From Pseudomonas sp. Au-Pse12 (lineage in GTDB: Bacteria; Pseudomonadota; Gammaproteobacteria; Pseudomonadales; Pseudomonadaceae), in NCBI RefSeq assembly GCF_021341665.1, contig NZ_JAJTTH010000001.1:310001-374000 (forward strand): a stretch of 64,000 nt of DNA, given 5' to 3'. Below the pieces are notes generated by a model. The model was not told the DNA's origin. It ran no database searches and was given only the letters and a program-made list of their open reading frames with translations. Positions within the stretch are counted from its first letter, which is position 1, and each line of letters opens with the position of its first letter. The position numbers and the translations under genes were made by a program. This document shows positions 8,376-18,831 of the stretch, piece by piece.

Positions 8376-9497
8376 ATGTTCGAACTGGATCACGACCTGG
8401 CGCAGGATATCGTCGACCGCACGATGGCGATCCTGCCCTACAACGTCAACGTCATGGACAGCCAGGGCCTGATCCTCGGCAGTGGCGAGCCGGAGCGCAT
8501 CAACACCCGGCATGAAGGCGCGCAACTGGTGCTGGCCAACGGCCGGGTGGTGGAGATCGACGAACCCACCGCGCGCCAGCTCAAGGGCGTGCAGCCGGGG
8601 ATCAACCTGCCGTTGCTGCACGACCGGCGGCTGATCGGGGTACTGGGCATCACCGGTGATCCGGCGCTGTTGCGCACTTACGCCGAACTGGTGCGCATGA
8701 CCGCCGAGATGCTGGTGGGCCAGCGCCACCAGCAGGCCGAGCAGCAATGGCGGCGCCAGCGCTGCGACGACTTGCTGGCCCTGCTGTTGAGCGACAGCGG
8801 CGACTCGCCGCGGCTGGAGGATGAAGCCCGGCAGATGGGCCTCAAACCGCAACTGGCACGCACGCCTTACCTGTTCGAACTGGGGCTGGAGGCGGCCGCG
8901 GGGCAGGGTGTCGAGAGCCTCAGCGCCTGGTTGATGAGCCGTTACCCGGACAGCTGGTGCGTCAGTTCGTCGAAGACCTCCCTGCTCTGGTGCCGCCCGG
9001 CGAACCTCGGCCTGGACAACCCGCGCCTGCTGGAAAAGCTCGACGGCCTGGGCTGGAACATCCAGCGGGTGGCCGTCGGCGGGCAGGCCGATGGCCTGGC
9101 GGGCTTGCGCCGTTGCTATCGCCGGGTCGGCGACCTGCTGGCCTACGGCCGCGACCTCTTGCCGGACTCGCGGCTGCTGACCCTCAACCGCTACCGCCTG
9201 CCAGTGATGCTCTGGCGCCACCGCAACGACGACGCCCTGGACGAACTGCTGGCGCCGTTGCGCAAGGTCCTGGCCAAGGACAGCAACGGTCAGCTGCTGG
9301 CGACCCTGCGCAGCTGGTGCGAGCACGATGGCCAGAGCCAGGCCTGCGCCGATGCCCTGGGCATCCACCGCAACAGCCTGCGCTACCGCATGGAGCGCAT
9401 CGCCGAACTCAGCGGCGTCGACCCCTTGCGCCTGGACGGCATGCTGGCCCTGTACCTGGGGGTGCAATTGCTGCCCCGCAGCGCCGAATCGTCCTGA
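8376..9497 (+). CDS. CdaR-type sugar diacid regulator
   Basis: A 373-aa protein with an N-terminal sugar-diacid recognition domain (residues about 1-135: DLAQDIVDRTM, INTRHEGAQLVL, NLPLLHDRRLIGVLGITGDP), a middle linker and a C-terminal PucR-type helix-turn-helix near 318-360 (QACADALGIHRNSLRYRMERI). E. coli CdaR activates glucarate, galactarate and glycerate genes in response to diacids. An AAGGA site precedes the start. It probably controls the divergent MFS gene and the glycerate kinase gene downstream. Confidence 0.9.
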   Translation: MFELDHDLAQDIVDRTMAILPYNVNVMDSQGLILGSGEPERINTRHEGAQLVLANGRVVEIDEPTARQLKGVQPGINLPLLHDRRLIGVLGITGDPALLRTYAELVRMTAEMLVGQRHQQAEQQWRRQRCDDLLALLLSDSGDSPRLEDEARQMGLKPQLARTPYLFELGLEAAAGQGVESLSAWLMSRYPDSWCVSSSKTSLLWCRPANLGLDNPRLLEKLDGLGWNIQRVAVGGQADGLAGLRRCYRRVGDLLAYGRDLLPDSRLLTLNRYRLPVMLWRHRNDDALDELLAPLRKVLAKDSNGQLLATLRSWCEHDGQSQACADALGIHRNSLRYRMERIAELSGVDPLRLDGMLALYLGVQLLPRSAESS

Positions 9498-9718
9498 CCC
9501 CTCGTTGTCGCCGCGGCTGAGCCGGCGAAGGTCCGCAGGACCTTGCTTGAGGGTCTCCCGCCGACCCCTTCACGCCCTTGCAATCAACAGCGTCGTCCGG
9601 CCAATCTGCCGCCCTTGTAGCAATGAACAATAAAGCCCCCCCGGACTTGTGCAGCGGCCCGGGGTCAGCGCCTGCGCCAGATGGCAGCATGGCGGCACAA
9701 GAACCGGAGAACGCCCCC

Positions 9719-10861
9719 ATGAAAATCATCATCGCCCCCGACTCGTTCAAGGACAGCCTGAGTGCCGCAGGCGTGGCCCAGGCCATTGCCCAGGGGCTGG
9801 CCGAGGTCTGGCCCGATGCCGAGCTGTGCCAGTGCCCGATGGCTGATGGTGGCGAGGGCACCGTGGAGTCGATTCTCGCCGCCTGTGACGGGCAACTGCG
9901 CCGCCATCGGGTCCAGGGGCCGCTGGGGGCGGCGGTCGAAGCCCGCTGGGGCTGGCTGCCCCAGAGTCACACGGCGATCATCGAAATGGCCGAGGCCAGC
10001 GGCCTGCAATTGCTGGCGCTGGAGCAGCGCGATGCCTGCAACAGCAGCACCTTCGGCACCGGGGAGCTGATCCAGGCCGCGCTGGATGCCGGGGCCCGGC
10101 GCATCATCCTGGCGATTGGCGGCAGTGCCACCAACGACGGCGGCGCGGGTGCCCTGCAAGCCCTGGGCGTGAAGTTGCTGGACCGCCAGGGCCGGATACT
10201 GCCCCGTGGCGGCCTGGCCCTGGCTGACCTGGCCGCCATCGAACTGGGCAGCATGGACCCGCGTCTGGCCCAGGTGCGTTTTGAAATCGCCGCCGACGTC
10301 AACAACCCGCTGTGCGGCGAACAGGGCGCTTCAGCGATCTTCGGTCCGCAGAAAGGGGCTTCGGCGCAGCAGGTGCAGCAGCTGGACCAGGCCCTGGGGC
10401 ACTTTGCCAACCTGTGCGCCGAGGTGCTGCCCAAGGATGTGCGTGACGAACCTGGCAGCGGTGCGGCGGGTGGCCTGGGGTTTGCCGCCAAGGCCTTTCT
10501 CGCCGCGCAGTTTCGCCCGGGCGTGGAAGTCGTGGCGGAACTGGTGGGCCTGGAACGGGCCATGCGCGGGGCTGATCTGGTGATTACGGGTGAAGGGCGT
10601 TTCGACGCCCAGACCCTGCGGGGCAAGACGCCGTTTGGCGTGGCGCGGATTGCTCGGGAGCAGGGCGTTCCGGTGATTGTGATTGCTGGCACGCTGGGTG
10701 AGGGTTATCAGCAGCTCTACTCGCACGGGGTGGATGCGGCCTTTGCTCTGGCCAGTGGTCCCATGAGTCTGGAGCAGGCTTGCCGTGAAGCGCCGCGTTT
10801 GTTGCGTGAACGTGTGGTTGATATTGCCCGGGTTTGGTGTCTGGGTAGCAGTGCCCGTTAG
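9719..10861 (+). CDS. Glycerate 2-kinase
   Basis: A 380-aa type-I glycerate kinase (GarK/GlxK family) that phosphorylates D-glycerate to 2-phosphoglycerate for entry to lower glycolysis. Recognised from the opening KIIIAPDSFKDSLSA, the MADGGEGTVE motif near 41-50, the IGGSATNDGGAGAL motif and the late GEGRFDAQTLRGKTP segment. It lies 221 bp downstream of the CdaR-like gene on the same strand. With the transporter it forms a likely glycerate or sugar-diacid uptake and use set. An AACAATAAA stretch lies about 85 bp before the start. Confidence 0.93.
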   Translation: MKIIIAPDSFKDSLSAAGVAQAIAQGLAEVWPDAELCQCPMADGGEGTVESILAACDGQLRRHRVQGPLGAAVEARWGWLPQSHTAIIEMAEASGLQLLALEQRDACNSSTFGTGELIQAALDAGARRIILAIGGSATNDGGAGALQALGVKLLDRQGRILPRGGLALADLAAIELGSMDPRLAQVRFEIAADVNNPLCGEQGASAIFGPQKGASAQQVQQLDQALGHFANLCAEVLPKDVRDEPGSGAAGGLGFAAKAFLAAQFRPGVEVVAELVGLERAMRGADLVITGEGRFDAQTLRGKTPFGVARIAREQGVPVIVIAGTLGEGYQQLYSHGVDAAFALASGPMSLEQACREAPRLLRERVVDIARVWCLGSSAR

Positions 10862-10897
10862 TGAGTGGGGTGGGGTACATATCCGTTGCTGCGGTAA

Positions 10898-11150
10898 TGG
10901 CGGCTGGCGGTTTCGCTTTTACAGCGACTCACTTTTGAAAAGCGCAAAAGTAAGCAAAACGCTTCTGCCCCTCCACTCGGCGCCTCGCCTAGGCTCGGCA
11001 TGCCCTCTCTCCGGCATTGATCCGTGGGCCGCCGCCACCGGCCGTCCCTGGCCGGATGGCGGCTAACCCGGCGTCCTGCCGGGTTACCCACGGCTCAATG
11101 CCTGCGTTCGGCCATCGTGTCTAAGGGGGCAGGAAGATCAAAATCAAAAT
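10898..11150. repeat. Pseudomonas interspersed intergenic repeat, about 250 bp
   Basis: This stretch fills most of the 406-bp gap between glycerate kinase and hpaI and codes for nothing convincing. From memory, its blocks (CACTTTTGAAAAGCGCAAAA, CTCGCCTAGGCTCGGC, CGGCTCAATGCCTGCGTTCG) recur between genes in many Pseudomonas genomes. It contains inverted repeats: ACTTTTG/CAAAAGT at 10931-10951, and AACCCGGC/GCCGGGTT at 11065-11085, plus a GGCCG-rich hairpin. Short ORFs predicted here are likely spurious. Its function is not known to me. Confidence 0.6.
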
Positions 11151-11267
11151 CTGACGGCGGCCTTGCGGCCGGCCTGAAGCGGGAGTGGGGTGTTACCTGT
11201 GAGCTGGTTGGCCAGCGAAGAGCCCTTCGAGCATTGCAGTGCCCGCCGGGCCGCCAGCCATCGCCCG

Positions 11268-12068
11268 TCAGTAGACCCCGCCGTCGCGGGTGGGGGTGTC
11301 CAGGGTCTTGTACTGGCCGACCAGGCTTTGCAGGCCCTTCATCAACACCGTGGTATCCACCCCCACGGCCACGAAGTTCGCCCCCAGTTCGATGCTGCGC
11401 CGGGCCAGGCGCTGATCGGCGCTGAGAATCCCCGCCGCCTTGCCTGCGCGGCGTATGCGCACGATGGCGTCCTCGATGGCCGCGGCGACATCCGGGTGCC
11501 CGGGGTTGCCGCGCTGGCCCATGGCCGCGGACAGGTCCGCCGGGCCGATGAATACGCCGTCAACGCCGTCCACCGCGAGGATTTCATCCAGGTTGCGCAG
11601 GCCTTCGAGGTTCTCGATCTGCACCAGCAGGCACATTTGTTCATCGGCGCGGTCCAGGTAGTCGGCGATGCTGTTCCAGCGCGATGCCCGGGCCAGGGCG
11701 CTGCCCACGCCACGCACCCCGAGTGGCGGATAGTGCATGGCTCGCACCAGCTGGCGCGCCTGCTCGGCGCTTTCGACCATGGGGATCAGCAGGGTCTGGG
11801 CGCCAATGTCCAGCAGTTGCTTGATCAGTGCGGTGTCGCCGATCGGCGGGCGGATGATGCCCTGGGCTGCGTAGGGGGCGATGGCCTGCAACTGCGCCAG
11901 CAGGCTGCGCAGGTCGTTGGGGGCGTGTTCGCCGTCCAGCAGCAGCCAGTCGAAACCGGCGTTGGCCGCCAGCTCGGCGCAGTAGCCGTCCGCCAGCCCC
12001 AGCCACAGGCCGATCTGCGGCTCGCTCTGGTGCAGGCGTTGCTTGAACAGGTTCAGTGGCATGTCCAT
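11268..12068 (-). CDS. hpaI: 4-hydroxy-2-oxoheptane-1,7-dioate aldolase
   Basis: Class II, divalent-metal pyruvate aldolase (266 aa) that splits 4-hydroxy-2-oxoheptanedioate into pyruvate and succinate semialdehyde, the last step of the homoprotocatechuate meta pathway. Family features: [13 protein letters not shown] near 45, [11 protein letters not shown] near 120, and the [16 protein letters not shown] and [10 protein letters not shown] strands bearing the metal-ligand Glu and Asp. ATG 12068 is chosen because AGGAG lies close upstream; a second ATG two codons later is possible. It is last in the operon, 10 bp after hpaH. Confidence 0.94.
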   Translation of the reverse strand: MDMPLNLFKQRLHQSEPQIGLWLGLADGYCAELAANAGFDWLLLDGEHAPNDLRSLLAQLQAIAPYAAQGIIRPPIGDTALIKQLLDIGAQTLLIPMVESAEQARQLVRAMHYPPLGVRGVGSALARASRWNSIADYLDRADEQMCLLVQIENLEGLRNLDEILAVDGVDGVFIGPADLSAAMGQRGNPGHPDVAAAIEDAIVRIRRAGKAAGILSADQRLARRSIELGANFVAVGVDTTVLMKGLQSLVGQYKTLDTPTRDGGVY

Positions 12069-12078
12069 GGCGTTCTCC

Positions 12079-12882
12079 TCAGACAAAGCGGCAGGCAATG
12101 CTGCCCAACTGATCGTAGTCGACGTGGAAGACATCCCCGGGGCGGGCCGCCACCGGGCGGGTAAAGGAGCCGCCGAGAATGATCTGCCCGGCTTCCAGGC
12201 CGACGTCGTAGGCCGCGAGCTTGTTGGCCAGCCAGGCCACGCCCTTGGCCGGGTGGTTGAGCACCGCCGCGGATACCCCGGATTCCTCGATCACGCCATT
12301 GCGGTAGAGCACCGCCGGCACCTTGCGCAGGTCCACATCCCCGGGGCGCACGGCGCGGCCGCCCATCACCACCCCGGCGTTGGCGGCGTTGTCGGAAATG
12401 GTGTCGAAGACCTTGCGCGTGGCCTGGGTCTGCGGGTCCACCTGCTGGATGCGGGCGTCGATGATCTCTAGGGCCGGGATCACCCAGTCGGTGGCGTCCA
12501 GCACATCGAACAGGGTGCAGTGGGGGCCTTTCAAGGGCTTGCCGAGGATGAACGCCAGTTCCACCTCGACCCGCGGAACGATAAAGCGCTGGAACGGAAT
12601 GTCCGTGCCTTCATCGAACAGCATGTCGTCCAGCAGGGCGCCGAAATCCGGCTCGGTGATGTTCGACGACACCTGCATCGCCCGCGATGTCAGGCCGATC
12701 TTGTGGCCCACCAGCTTGCGCCCGTCGCGGATCTTCTGTTGCACCCAACTGCGCTGGATGGCGTAGGCATCCTCGATGCTGATGTCGGGGTATTGCAGGG
12801 ACAACTGGCCGATCTGTTCGCGGCTGCGTTCGGCGGCATTCAGGCGCGCCGCGGCTTCCTGGATATCCGAGGGGCTGAGCAT
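12079..12882 (-). CDS. hpaH: 2-oxo-hept-3-ene-1,7-dioate hydratase
   Basis: Hydrates 2-oxohept-3-ene-1,7-dioate to the 4-hydroxy compound cleaved by HpaI. The protein has 267 aa, the family's usual size, with the hydratase/decarboxylase fold and the metal-site segments [13 protein letters not shown] and [10 protein letters not shown]. The start begins [17 protein letters not shown] as in HpaH. Only 2 bp separate it from the upstream MFS gene, so the two are co-transcribed and probably translationally coupled. Confidence 0.94.
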   Translation of the reverse strand: MLSPSDIQEAAARLNAAERSREQIGQLSLQYPDISIEDAYAIQRSWVQQKIRDGRKLVGHKIGLTSRAMQVSSNITEPDFGALLDDMLFDEGTDIPFQRFIVPRVEVELAFILGKPLKGPHCTLFDVLDATDWVIPALEIIDARIQQVDPQTQATRKVFDTISDNAANAGVVMGGRAVRPGDVDLRKVPAVLYRNGVIEESGVSAAVLNHPAKGVAWLANKLAAYDVGLEAGQIILGGSFTRPVAARPGDVFHVDYDQLGSIACRFV

Positions 12883-12884
12883 GG

Positions 12885-14192
12885 TTATTTCTCCCGAGGG
12901 TTGACGATATGGGCCGGCACCTGGAGCACCAGCCAGGCGCCCAGGGCGATCAGCAGGGCCAGGGCATAGAGGGCCAGGCTGGCGCTTTGCGTGGCGTCAC
13001 GCACCACGCCGATCAGATAAGGGGCCAGGAAGGCGGCAACGCTGCCGAAGGAGCTGATCAGGGCAATGCCCGCCGCCTGGGCGTTGCTGGCCAGAAACGC
13101 TGGCGGCAGTTGCCAGAACATCGGCAACGCGGCGCTGGCGCCCATGCCGGCCACCAGCAGGCCGAACATCACCAGCCACGGGTTGCCCGGGGCCAGCCCG
13201 GTGAGGATCAGGCCGAGGCTGGACATCAGCAGCGGTATCGCCAAATGCCAGCGGCGTTCGCGCAGGCGGTCCGAAGAGCGGCCGATGCCGAGCATGAACA
13301 GGCAGCCGGCCAGATAGGGCAGGGCACTGAGCATGCCGACATTGCTGTCCCGGGCGATGCCGGCGTGATGGATCAGGGTCGGCATCCAGAAGGCGATGGT
13401 GTTCACCGCCAGCATCACCGCGAAGTACACGCACACCAGCAGCCAGACGTGGCGATCCTTGAGGATGCCGCTGAAGCGGGTGATGGACTTGTGCTGTTCT
13501 TCCTGTTGCAGGGCCTGGCGCAGCCAGGTTTTCTGCGCCGGGGTCAGCCAGTCCACCTGCTCGATGCTTTCCGGCAGGGCCTTGAGCACCACCAGCCCCA
13601 GCAGGACCACCGGCAGGCCTTCGATCAGGAACATCCACTGCCAGCCGCGCAGGCCGCCAAAGTCGTGGAAGCTTTCCAGGATCCAGCCCGACAAGGGGCC
13701 ACCGATGACCCCGGCCATGGGCACCGCGATGGCGAACAGCGCGGTCACCTGACCCCGGCGGCGGGCGGGGAACCAGCGGTTGAGCAGCACCAGGATGCCG
13801 GGGAAGAAGCCTGCTTCGGCAACCCCCAGCAGAAAGCGCAGGACGTAGAACCCCCAGGCGCTGTCCACCAGCATCAGGGCGCTGGACAGCAGGCCCCAGA
13901 CCAGCATCAGGAAGGCGATCCAGCGCCGTGGGCCAACCCGGTCCAGGGCCAGGTTGCTGGGTACGCCGAACAGCGCATAGGCGACGAAGAACAGACCGGC
14001 GCCGAGGCCGTAGACGCTGTCGCTGAAGCCCAGGTCCTGAGTCATCTGCAGCTTGGCGAAACCGATATTGATGCGGTCCAGGTGGGCGAAGATGTAACAG
14101 ACGAACAACAGCGGCATCAGCCGCCAGGTGATCTTGCGATAGCAGTCGTCGACCTCGGCGCGCGAGGTCTCGGCGATGGTGGCGTGGGGCAT
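12885..14192 (-). CDS. hpaX: MFS transporter of the hpa operon (HpaX-type)
   Basis: A 435-aa ACS-branch major facilitator with 12 predicted helices ([45 protein letters not shown]). By position inside the hpa operon it most likely imports 4-hydroxyphenylacetate or homoprotocatechuate, as HpaX does in enterics. It resembles the MFS protein at 6819-8129, which is from the same branch. A run of four AAN triplets lies 13-24 bases before the start and a REP-like element sits between it and hpaF. Confidence 0.88.
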   Translation of the reverse strand: MPHATIAETSRAEVDDCYRKITWRLMPLLFVCYIFAHLDRINIGFAKLQMTQDLGFSDSVYGLGAGLFFVAYALFGVPSNLALDRVGPRRWIAFLMLVWGLLSSALMLVDSAWGFYVLRFLLGVAEAGFFPGILVLLNRWFPARRRGQVTALFAIAVPMAGVIGGPLSGWILESFHDFGGLRGWQWMFLIEGLPVVLLGLVVLKALPESIEQVDWLTPAQKTWLRQALQQEEQHKSITRFSGILKDRHVWLLVCVYFAVMLAVNTIAFWMPTLIHHAGIARDSNVGMLSALPYLAGCLFMLGIGRSSDRLRERRWHLAIPLLMSSLGLILTGLAPGNPWLVMFGLLVAGMGASAALPMFWQLPPAFLASNAQAAGIALISSFGSVAAFLAPYLIGVVRDATQSASLALYALALLIALGAWLVLQVPAHIVNPREK

Positions 14193-14204
14193 GGCAAGGG
14201 TCTC

Positions 14205-14216
14205 GTTATTGTTCTT
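14205..14216 (-). promoter_or_regulatory. Hfq/Crc-type AAN motif before hpaX
   Basis: On the transcript strand this reads AAG AAC AAT AAC, four perfect AAN triplets ending 12 bases before the hpaX start codon. Pseudomonas Hfq with Crc is known to block translation at such A-rich repeats. The match is seen directly; repression is inference. Confidence 0.55.
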
Positions 14217-14228
14217 GTGTGGGGCGCC

Positions 14229-14265
14229 GGCCTGCTGGAGCCGGCTTGCCGACGACAGGGCCGGC
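14229..14265. repeat. REP-like element between hpaF and hpaX
   Basis: Contains GCCGGCTTGCCGACGA, a Pseudomonas REP-type core, with flanking GCCGGCC and GGGCCGGC that can fold. It lies in the 80-bp gap within the operon, where such hairpins often mark mRNA processing or stability differences. Confidence 0.55.
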
Positions 14266-14272
14266 ACGTGGC

Positions 14273-14662
14273 TCAGCTCTGTCGGCGCAGGAACTCGTGC
14301 ACGTTGTTGTGCTTGAAGTTCAGCTCGGCCTCCAGCTCGCTCATCTCGAACGACAGCGCCAGCAGGCGCTGGGCCTGCAGCGCGGCGAAGTGCGCCTTGA
14401 TGATTTCGAACAGGCCTTCGGCGACCTCGCGTCGGGTCGCCAGGTCGCGCCCGGCCCCCACTTGCAGGCGCATGTGGACGAAGGCGTAGTCGTGCTTGCC
14501 ATCGGCCATGCGCCAGGTGTCCAGGCGCACTCCGCGGCTGCGAATGCCGCCCAGGGGGAACACGCCCGTGGCGCCCAGGTAGTCATGAACCTTGGTGAAC
14601 AGCCCCGGCAGGTCGGCGGCCTGTTCGATGTTGTCGGTGTACTCAGCGATGAAATGTGGCAC
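14273..14662 (-). CDS. hpaF: 5-carboxymethyl-2-hydroxymuconate isomerase
   Basis: A 129-aa tautomerase-superfamily enzyme that isomerises 5-carboxymethyl-2-hydroxymuconate to 5-oxopent-3-ene-1,2,5-tricarboxylate. The start is GTG 14662, with a perfect AAGGAGG five bases upstream. This puts Pro next after the initiator (V/M-PHFIAEYTDN), and Pro1 is the catalytic base after Met removal. The RSRGVRLDTWRMADGKHDYAFVHM region fits the family. It is separated from hpaD by 135 bp that carry an inverted repeat. Confidence 0.93.
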   Translation of the reverse strand: MPHFIAEYTDNIEQAADLPGLFTKVHDYLGATGVFPLGGIRSRGVRLDTWRMADGKHDYAFVHMRLQVGAGRDLATRREVAEGLFEIIKAHFAALQAQRLLALSFEMSELEAELNFKHNNVHEFLRRQS

Positions 14663-14679
14663 GGAGGCCTCCTTCGGAG

Positions 14680-14798
14680 GCAGCAGCAAGCGGCAAGCTA
14701 CAAGCTGCAAGAGGGTTCTCTTGCGGCTGTAGATTGGCGACTTGCCGCTGCTGTCGATGTGGTCTTGCAGCTTGAAGCTGGAAGCTTGCCGCTGCTGC
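14680..14798. repeat. Inverted repeat pair inside the hpa operon
   Basis: The left arm at 14680-14712 (core GCGGCAAGCTACAAGCTGCA) and the right arm at 14763-14798 (core TGCAGCTTGAAGCTGGAAGC) are reverse complements apart from a small insertion in the right arm. They enclose about 50 bp with a further CTTGCCGCTGCTG copy. The right arm runs to the hpaD stop codon. The AGCTTGAAGCTTGC style is a common Pseudomonas intergenic repeat. The RNA could form a long hairpin that uncouples hpaF from hpaD. Confidence 0.7.
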
Positions 14799-15649
14799 TA
14801 GAAAATGGCGTTGATCTGGCCGGTGCCGGAGCTGCCGAACAGCGGCGTGACGATCTCGGCCGGGCGGTTGTGTTCAGGCCCGCCCAACAACCCCAGGAGC
14901 ATTGCCGTATCGTGCATGCCGCCCTCGCCGTGGCAGCTGCTGGCGTAGTCCGGGAGCATGGCGCAGAACTCGCGAAAGCGGCCCTGCTGCCACAGTTCCA
15001 CCACGCGCTGGTCGACCTGCTTGTCGAATTCCCGGGTCCAGTTGTGGATGTTGGCCTCGGCTTCGCGGTCGTTGGAGAAACGGTGGGACAGCGAACCGGA
15101 CGCCAGCACCAGGACCTTGCGGTCGCTCTTTTCGATCGCCCGGCGCACCGCGGCGCCGAAGGTGAAGCTGTCTTCCAGTTTGTGCCAGGCACACCAGGCC
15201 GCGATCGACACCACCTTGAAGTGCTCGGCGGCGGGCACGTCCATGTGCATGTAGCGCATGGGCACCAGGGTGCCGTATTCCAGCTCCAGGCTGGGGATGT
15301 TGTGGGCCAGGGTACGCACGTCGGCGGCGTTGGCCTCGGCGGCGATCAGTTCCCCCAGTTCCGGGCAGCCCTGGTAGTCGTAGGTCATGTTCTTGATGAA
15401 GTGCGGCAGCTCGTTGCTGGTGTAGGTGCCGTTGAACACCTCGCCGCAATTGATGTGGTAGCCGCTGTTGACCAGCCAGTGCACGTCGAACACCACCGCG
15501 GTGTCGGCCCCCAGCGCCCGGGCGCGGCGGGCGATTTCCTTGTGCCCGGCAATCGCCGCCTCACGGCAGCCGTGGTGCTTGCCCGGCAGTTCGGACAGGT
15601 ACATCGATGGAACGTGGCAGACCTTGGCGGCCATGACGACTTCGCCCAT
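14798..15649 (-). CDS. hpaD: 3,4-dihydroxyphenylacetate 2,3-dioxygenase
   Basis: Fe(II) extradiol ring-cleaving enzyme (LigB-type class III), 283 aa, that opens homoprotocatechuate to 5-carboxymethyl-2-hydroxymuconate semialdehyde. Very close to E. coli HpaD: AAKVCHVPSMYLSELPGKHH at the N-terminus (metal His), VFDVHWLVNSGYHINC, HNIPSLELEYGTLVPMRYMH, LASGSLSHRF. ATG 15649 is preferred because the GEVVMAAK lead matches E. coli GKLALAAK and GGAG precedes it. AAC AAT AAG triplets occur about 20-28 bases upstream. Confidence 0.95.
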   Translation of the reverse strand: MGEVVMAAKVCHVPSMYLSELPGKHHGCREAAIAGHKEIARRARALGADTAVVFDVHWLVNSGYHINCGEVFNGTYTSNELPHFIKNMTYDYQGCPELGELIAAEANAADVRTLAHNIPSLELEYGTLVPMRYMHMDVPAAEHFKVVSIAAWCAWHKLEDSFTFGAAVRRAIEKSDRKVLVLASGSLSHRFSNDREAEANIHNWTREFDKQVDQRVVELWQQGRFREFCAMLPDYASSCHGEGGMHDTAMLLGLLGGPEHNRPAEIVTPLFGSSGTGQINAIF

Positions 15650-15703
15650 GGTGCTTCTCCTGAAACATCTTATTGTTGGCGTGATCCGGGACGGTTCTGA
15701 ACC

Positions 15704-17164
<1,461 letters not shown>

Positions 17165-17965
17165 TTATGCGTGCTCCTTGGCCGCGGTGGTGGGTTCTGG
17201 TTGGGCGTGATGGGCGAAGAATTCGCTTTCGCTGACGATGCGGTTGACCAGCCGGCCGACGCCTTCGATCTCCACCACCACTTCATCGCCGGGCACCACG
17301 TCGGACAGGCCTTCGGGGGTGCCGGTGGCGATCATGTCGCCCGGTTGCAGGGTCATGAAGCCGGACAGGTATTCGATCAGGTAGGGGATGTCGAAGATCA
17401 TGTCGGCGGTGCTGCCTTGCTGGCGCAGCTCGCCGTTGACCCAGGTGCGCAGGGTCAGCTTGTTGGGCTCGGGCACCTCGGCCGCGTCGATGATCCACGG
17501 GCCCACCGGGGTGGTGGCGTCGCGGTTTTTCACCCGCAGGTTGGGCCGGTAGTAGTTCTCCAGGTAATCGCGGATCGCGTAGTCGTTGCACAGGGTGTAG
17601 CCGGCCAGGTAGTTGAGGGCGTCCTCGCGCTTGACGTTGCGCGCGGTCTTGCCGATCACCGCCACCAGCTCGCACTCGTAGTGCATGTAGGCGACGTTGT
17701 CCGGGCGCCAGGTCACCTGCTTGTGGCCGGTGTAGGTGCCCGGCGACTTGATGAACACCAGGGGCTCGGTGGGCGGCTTGAAGGCCAGCTCGGCGGCGTG
17801 GTCGGCGTAGTTCAGGCCCAGGGCGAACAGGGTCCCGGTGGCCGGCGGCAGCCACTGCACCTGGTCTTCGGCCAGGACCCGGCCGTCCTCCAGTTGCAGG
17901 GTGTTGGGGCCGGTGACGAGGGCTTGGTGGACCTGCCCCTGATAACGAATGCGTGCCTGTTTCAT
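17165..17965 (-). CDS. hpaG2: Isomerase/decarboxylase HpaG, C-terminal-type subunit
   Basis: A 266-aa fumarylacetoacetate-hydrolase-fold protein equivalent to the second half of the fused 429-aa E. coli HpaG. HpaG decarboxylates 5-oxopent-3-ene-1,2,5-tricarboxylate and isomerises the product to 2-oxohept-3-enedioate. Core motifs: LFALGLNYADHAAEL, PLVFIKSPGTYTG, HYECELVAVIGKTAR (metal Glu pair) and GDMIATGTPEGLSDVVPGDEV. It begins with a 60-residue lead that hpaG1 lacks. It follows hpaG1 by 9 bp. Confidence 0.92.
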   Translation of the reverse strand: MKQARIRYQGQVHQALVTGPNTLQLEDGRVLAEDQVQWLPPATGTLFALGLNYADHAAELAFKPPTEPLVFIKSPGTYTGHKQVTWRPDNVAYMHYECELVAVIGKTARNVKREDALNYLAGYTLCNDYAIRDYLENYYRPNLRVKNRDATTPVGPWIIDAAEVPEPNKLTLRTWVNGELRQQGSTADMIFDIPYLIEYLSGFMTLQPGDMIATGTPEGLSDVVPGDEVVVEIEGVGRLVNRIVSESEFFAHHAQPEPTTAAKEHA

Positions 17966-17974
17966 GTCGGTTCC

Positions 17975-18634
17975 TTATTCGGCCACGATGGTGTTGGCGA
18001 GGCGGCCCAGGCCGCTGATCTGCACGTCGACCCGGTCGCCGGGGCGCACGTCGACCCGGCCTTCGGGGGTGCCGGTGATCAGCACGTCGCCGGGGTGCAG
18101 GGTCATGAACTCGCTGATCTCGGCGATCAGCTGGGGAATGCTGCGCACCAGGTTGGCGGTGCTGTTGTGCTGCACCCGCTGGCCGTTGACGAACAGTTCC
18201 AGGCTCAGCGCGTGGGGGTTGGCCACCTCGGCGGCCGGCACCAGCTGCGGGCCCAGGGCGCAGAAGCCGTCGCGGCACTTGGCCTTGACCGCCGGGCGGT
18301 AGTAGCTGTCTTCCGGCAGGCTGAACTCGTTGACAATGGTGTAGCCGGCCACATGGTCCATGGCCTGTTCCAGGCGCACCCGGCTGGCGCGCTTGCCGAT
18401 CACCACGCCCAGCGCCGGGCCCGGCTGCAGGCGTTCCACGCCCTGGGGAAAGACCACCGGCGCTTCATGGCTGTTGCGGGTATTGGGGGTCTTGATGAAC
18501 AGCACCGGCTTCACCGGCGGCTTCTGGTAGGGCGGCTGGGTGAAGCTCTGCAGATGGCTCTGCAGCAACCCCTGATAGTTCAGCGCAACGCCGAACAGGG
18601 TGCCGCCGGCGTGATCGTTCAGTGCACGGCTCAT
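17975..18634 (-). CDS. hpaG1: Isomerase/decarboxylase HpaG, N-terminal-type subunit
   Basis: A 219-aa FAH-fold protein equivalent to the first half of E. coli HpaG: LFGVALNYQGLL, KPVLFIKTPNTRN, GPALGVVIGKRASRV, MTLHPGDVLITGTPEGRVDVRPGD. It is first in the meta-pathway operon, so its promoter region controls the rest. hpaA is divergent, and the intergenic region holds two tandem copies of the putative HpaR operator. Pseudomonas species commonly carry HpaG as two genes, as here. Confidence 0.92.
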   Translation of the reverse strand: MSRALNDHAGGTLFGVALNYQGLLQSHLQSFTQPPYQKPPVKPVLFIKTPNTRNSHEAPVVFPQGVERLQPGPALGVVIGKRASRVRLEQAMDHVAGYTIVNEFSLPEDSYYRPAVKAKCRDGFCALGPQLVPAAEVANPHALSLELFVNGQRVQHNSTANLVRSIPQLIAEISEFMTLHPGDVLITGTPEGRVDVRPGDRVDVQISGLGRLANTIVAE

Positions 18635-18687
18635 CGGGCTCTCCTGGTGTTCGTTCCCGTGGCGGCTTGCCGCTGGTGGGTCGATTT

Positions 18688-18723
18688 CGTTAATGTGTTA
18701 ACGTTATATTTAATATGTTAACG
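18688..18723. promoter_or_regulatory. Tandem palindromic operators between hpaG1 and hpaA
   Basis: Site 1 is a perfect inverted repeat, CGTTAA-TGTG-TTAACG (18688-18703). Site 2, ATTTAATATGTTAACG (18708-18723), matches it at 13 of 16 positions and is exactly 20 bp further on, about two helical turns. The block lies 54-89 bp upstream of hpaG1 and is strikingly AT-rich. The core recurs before hpaR (1894-1907). This is the best candidate for HpaR binding. Confidence 0.7.
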
Positions 18724-18831
18724 ATCGTCAAGCGACGACCTTGCAGGTTCCAACCCGAAGTGGCGGGCAAGCCGCGAATCACGCAGGATGCGCAGGGTCC
18801 GCGTGGATGAAAATAAAAACAGAAGGGCGCC

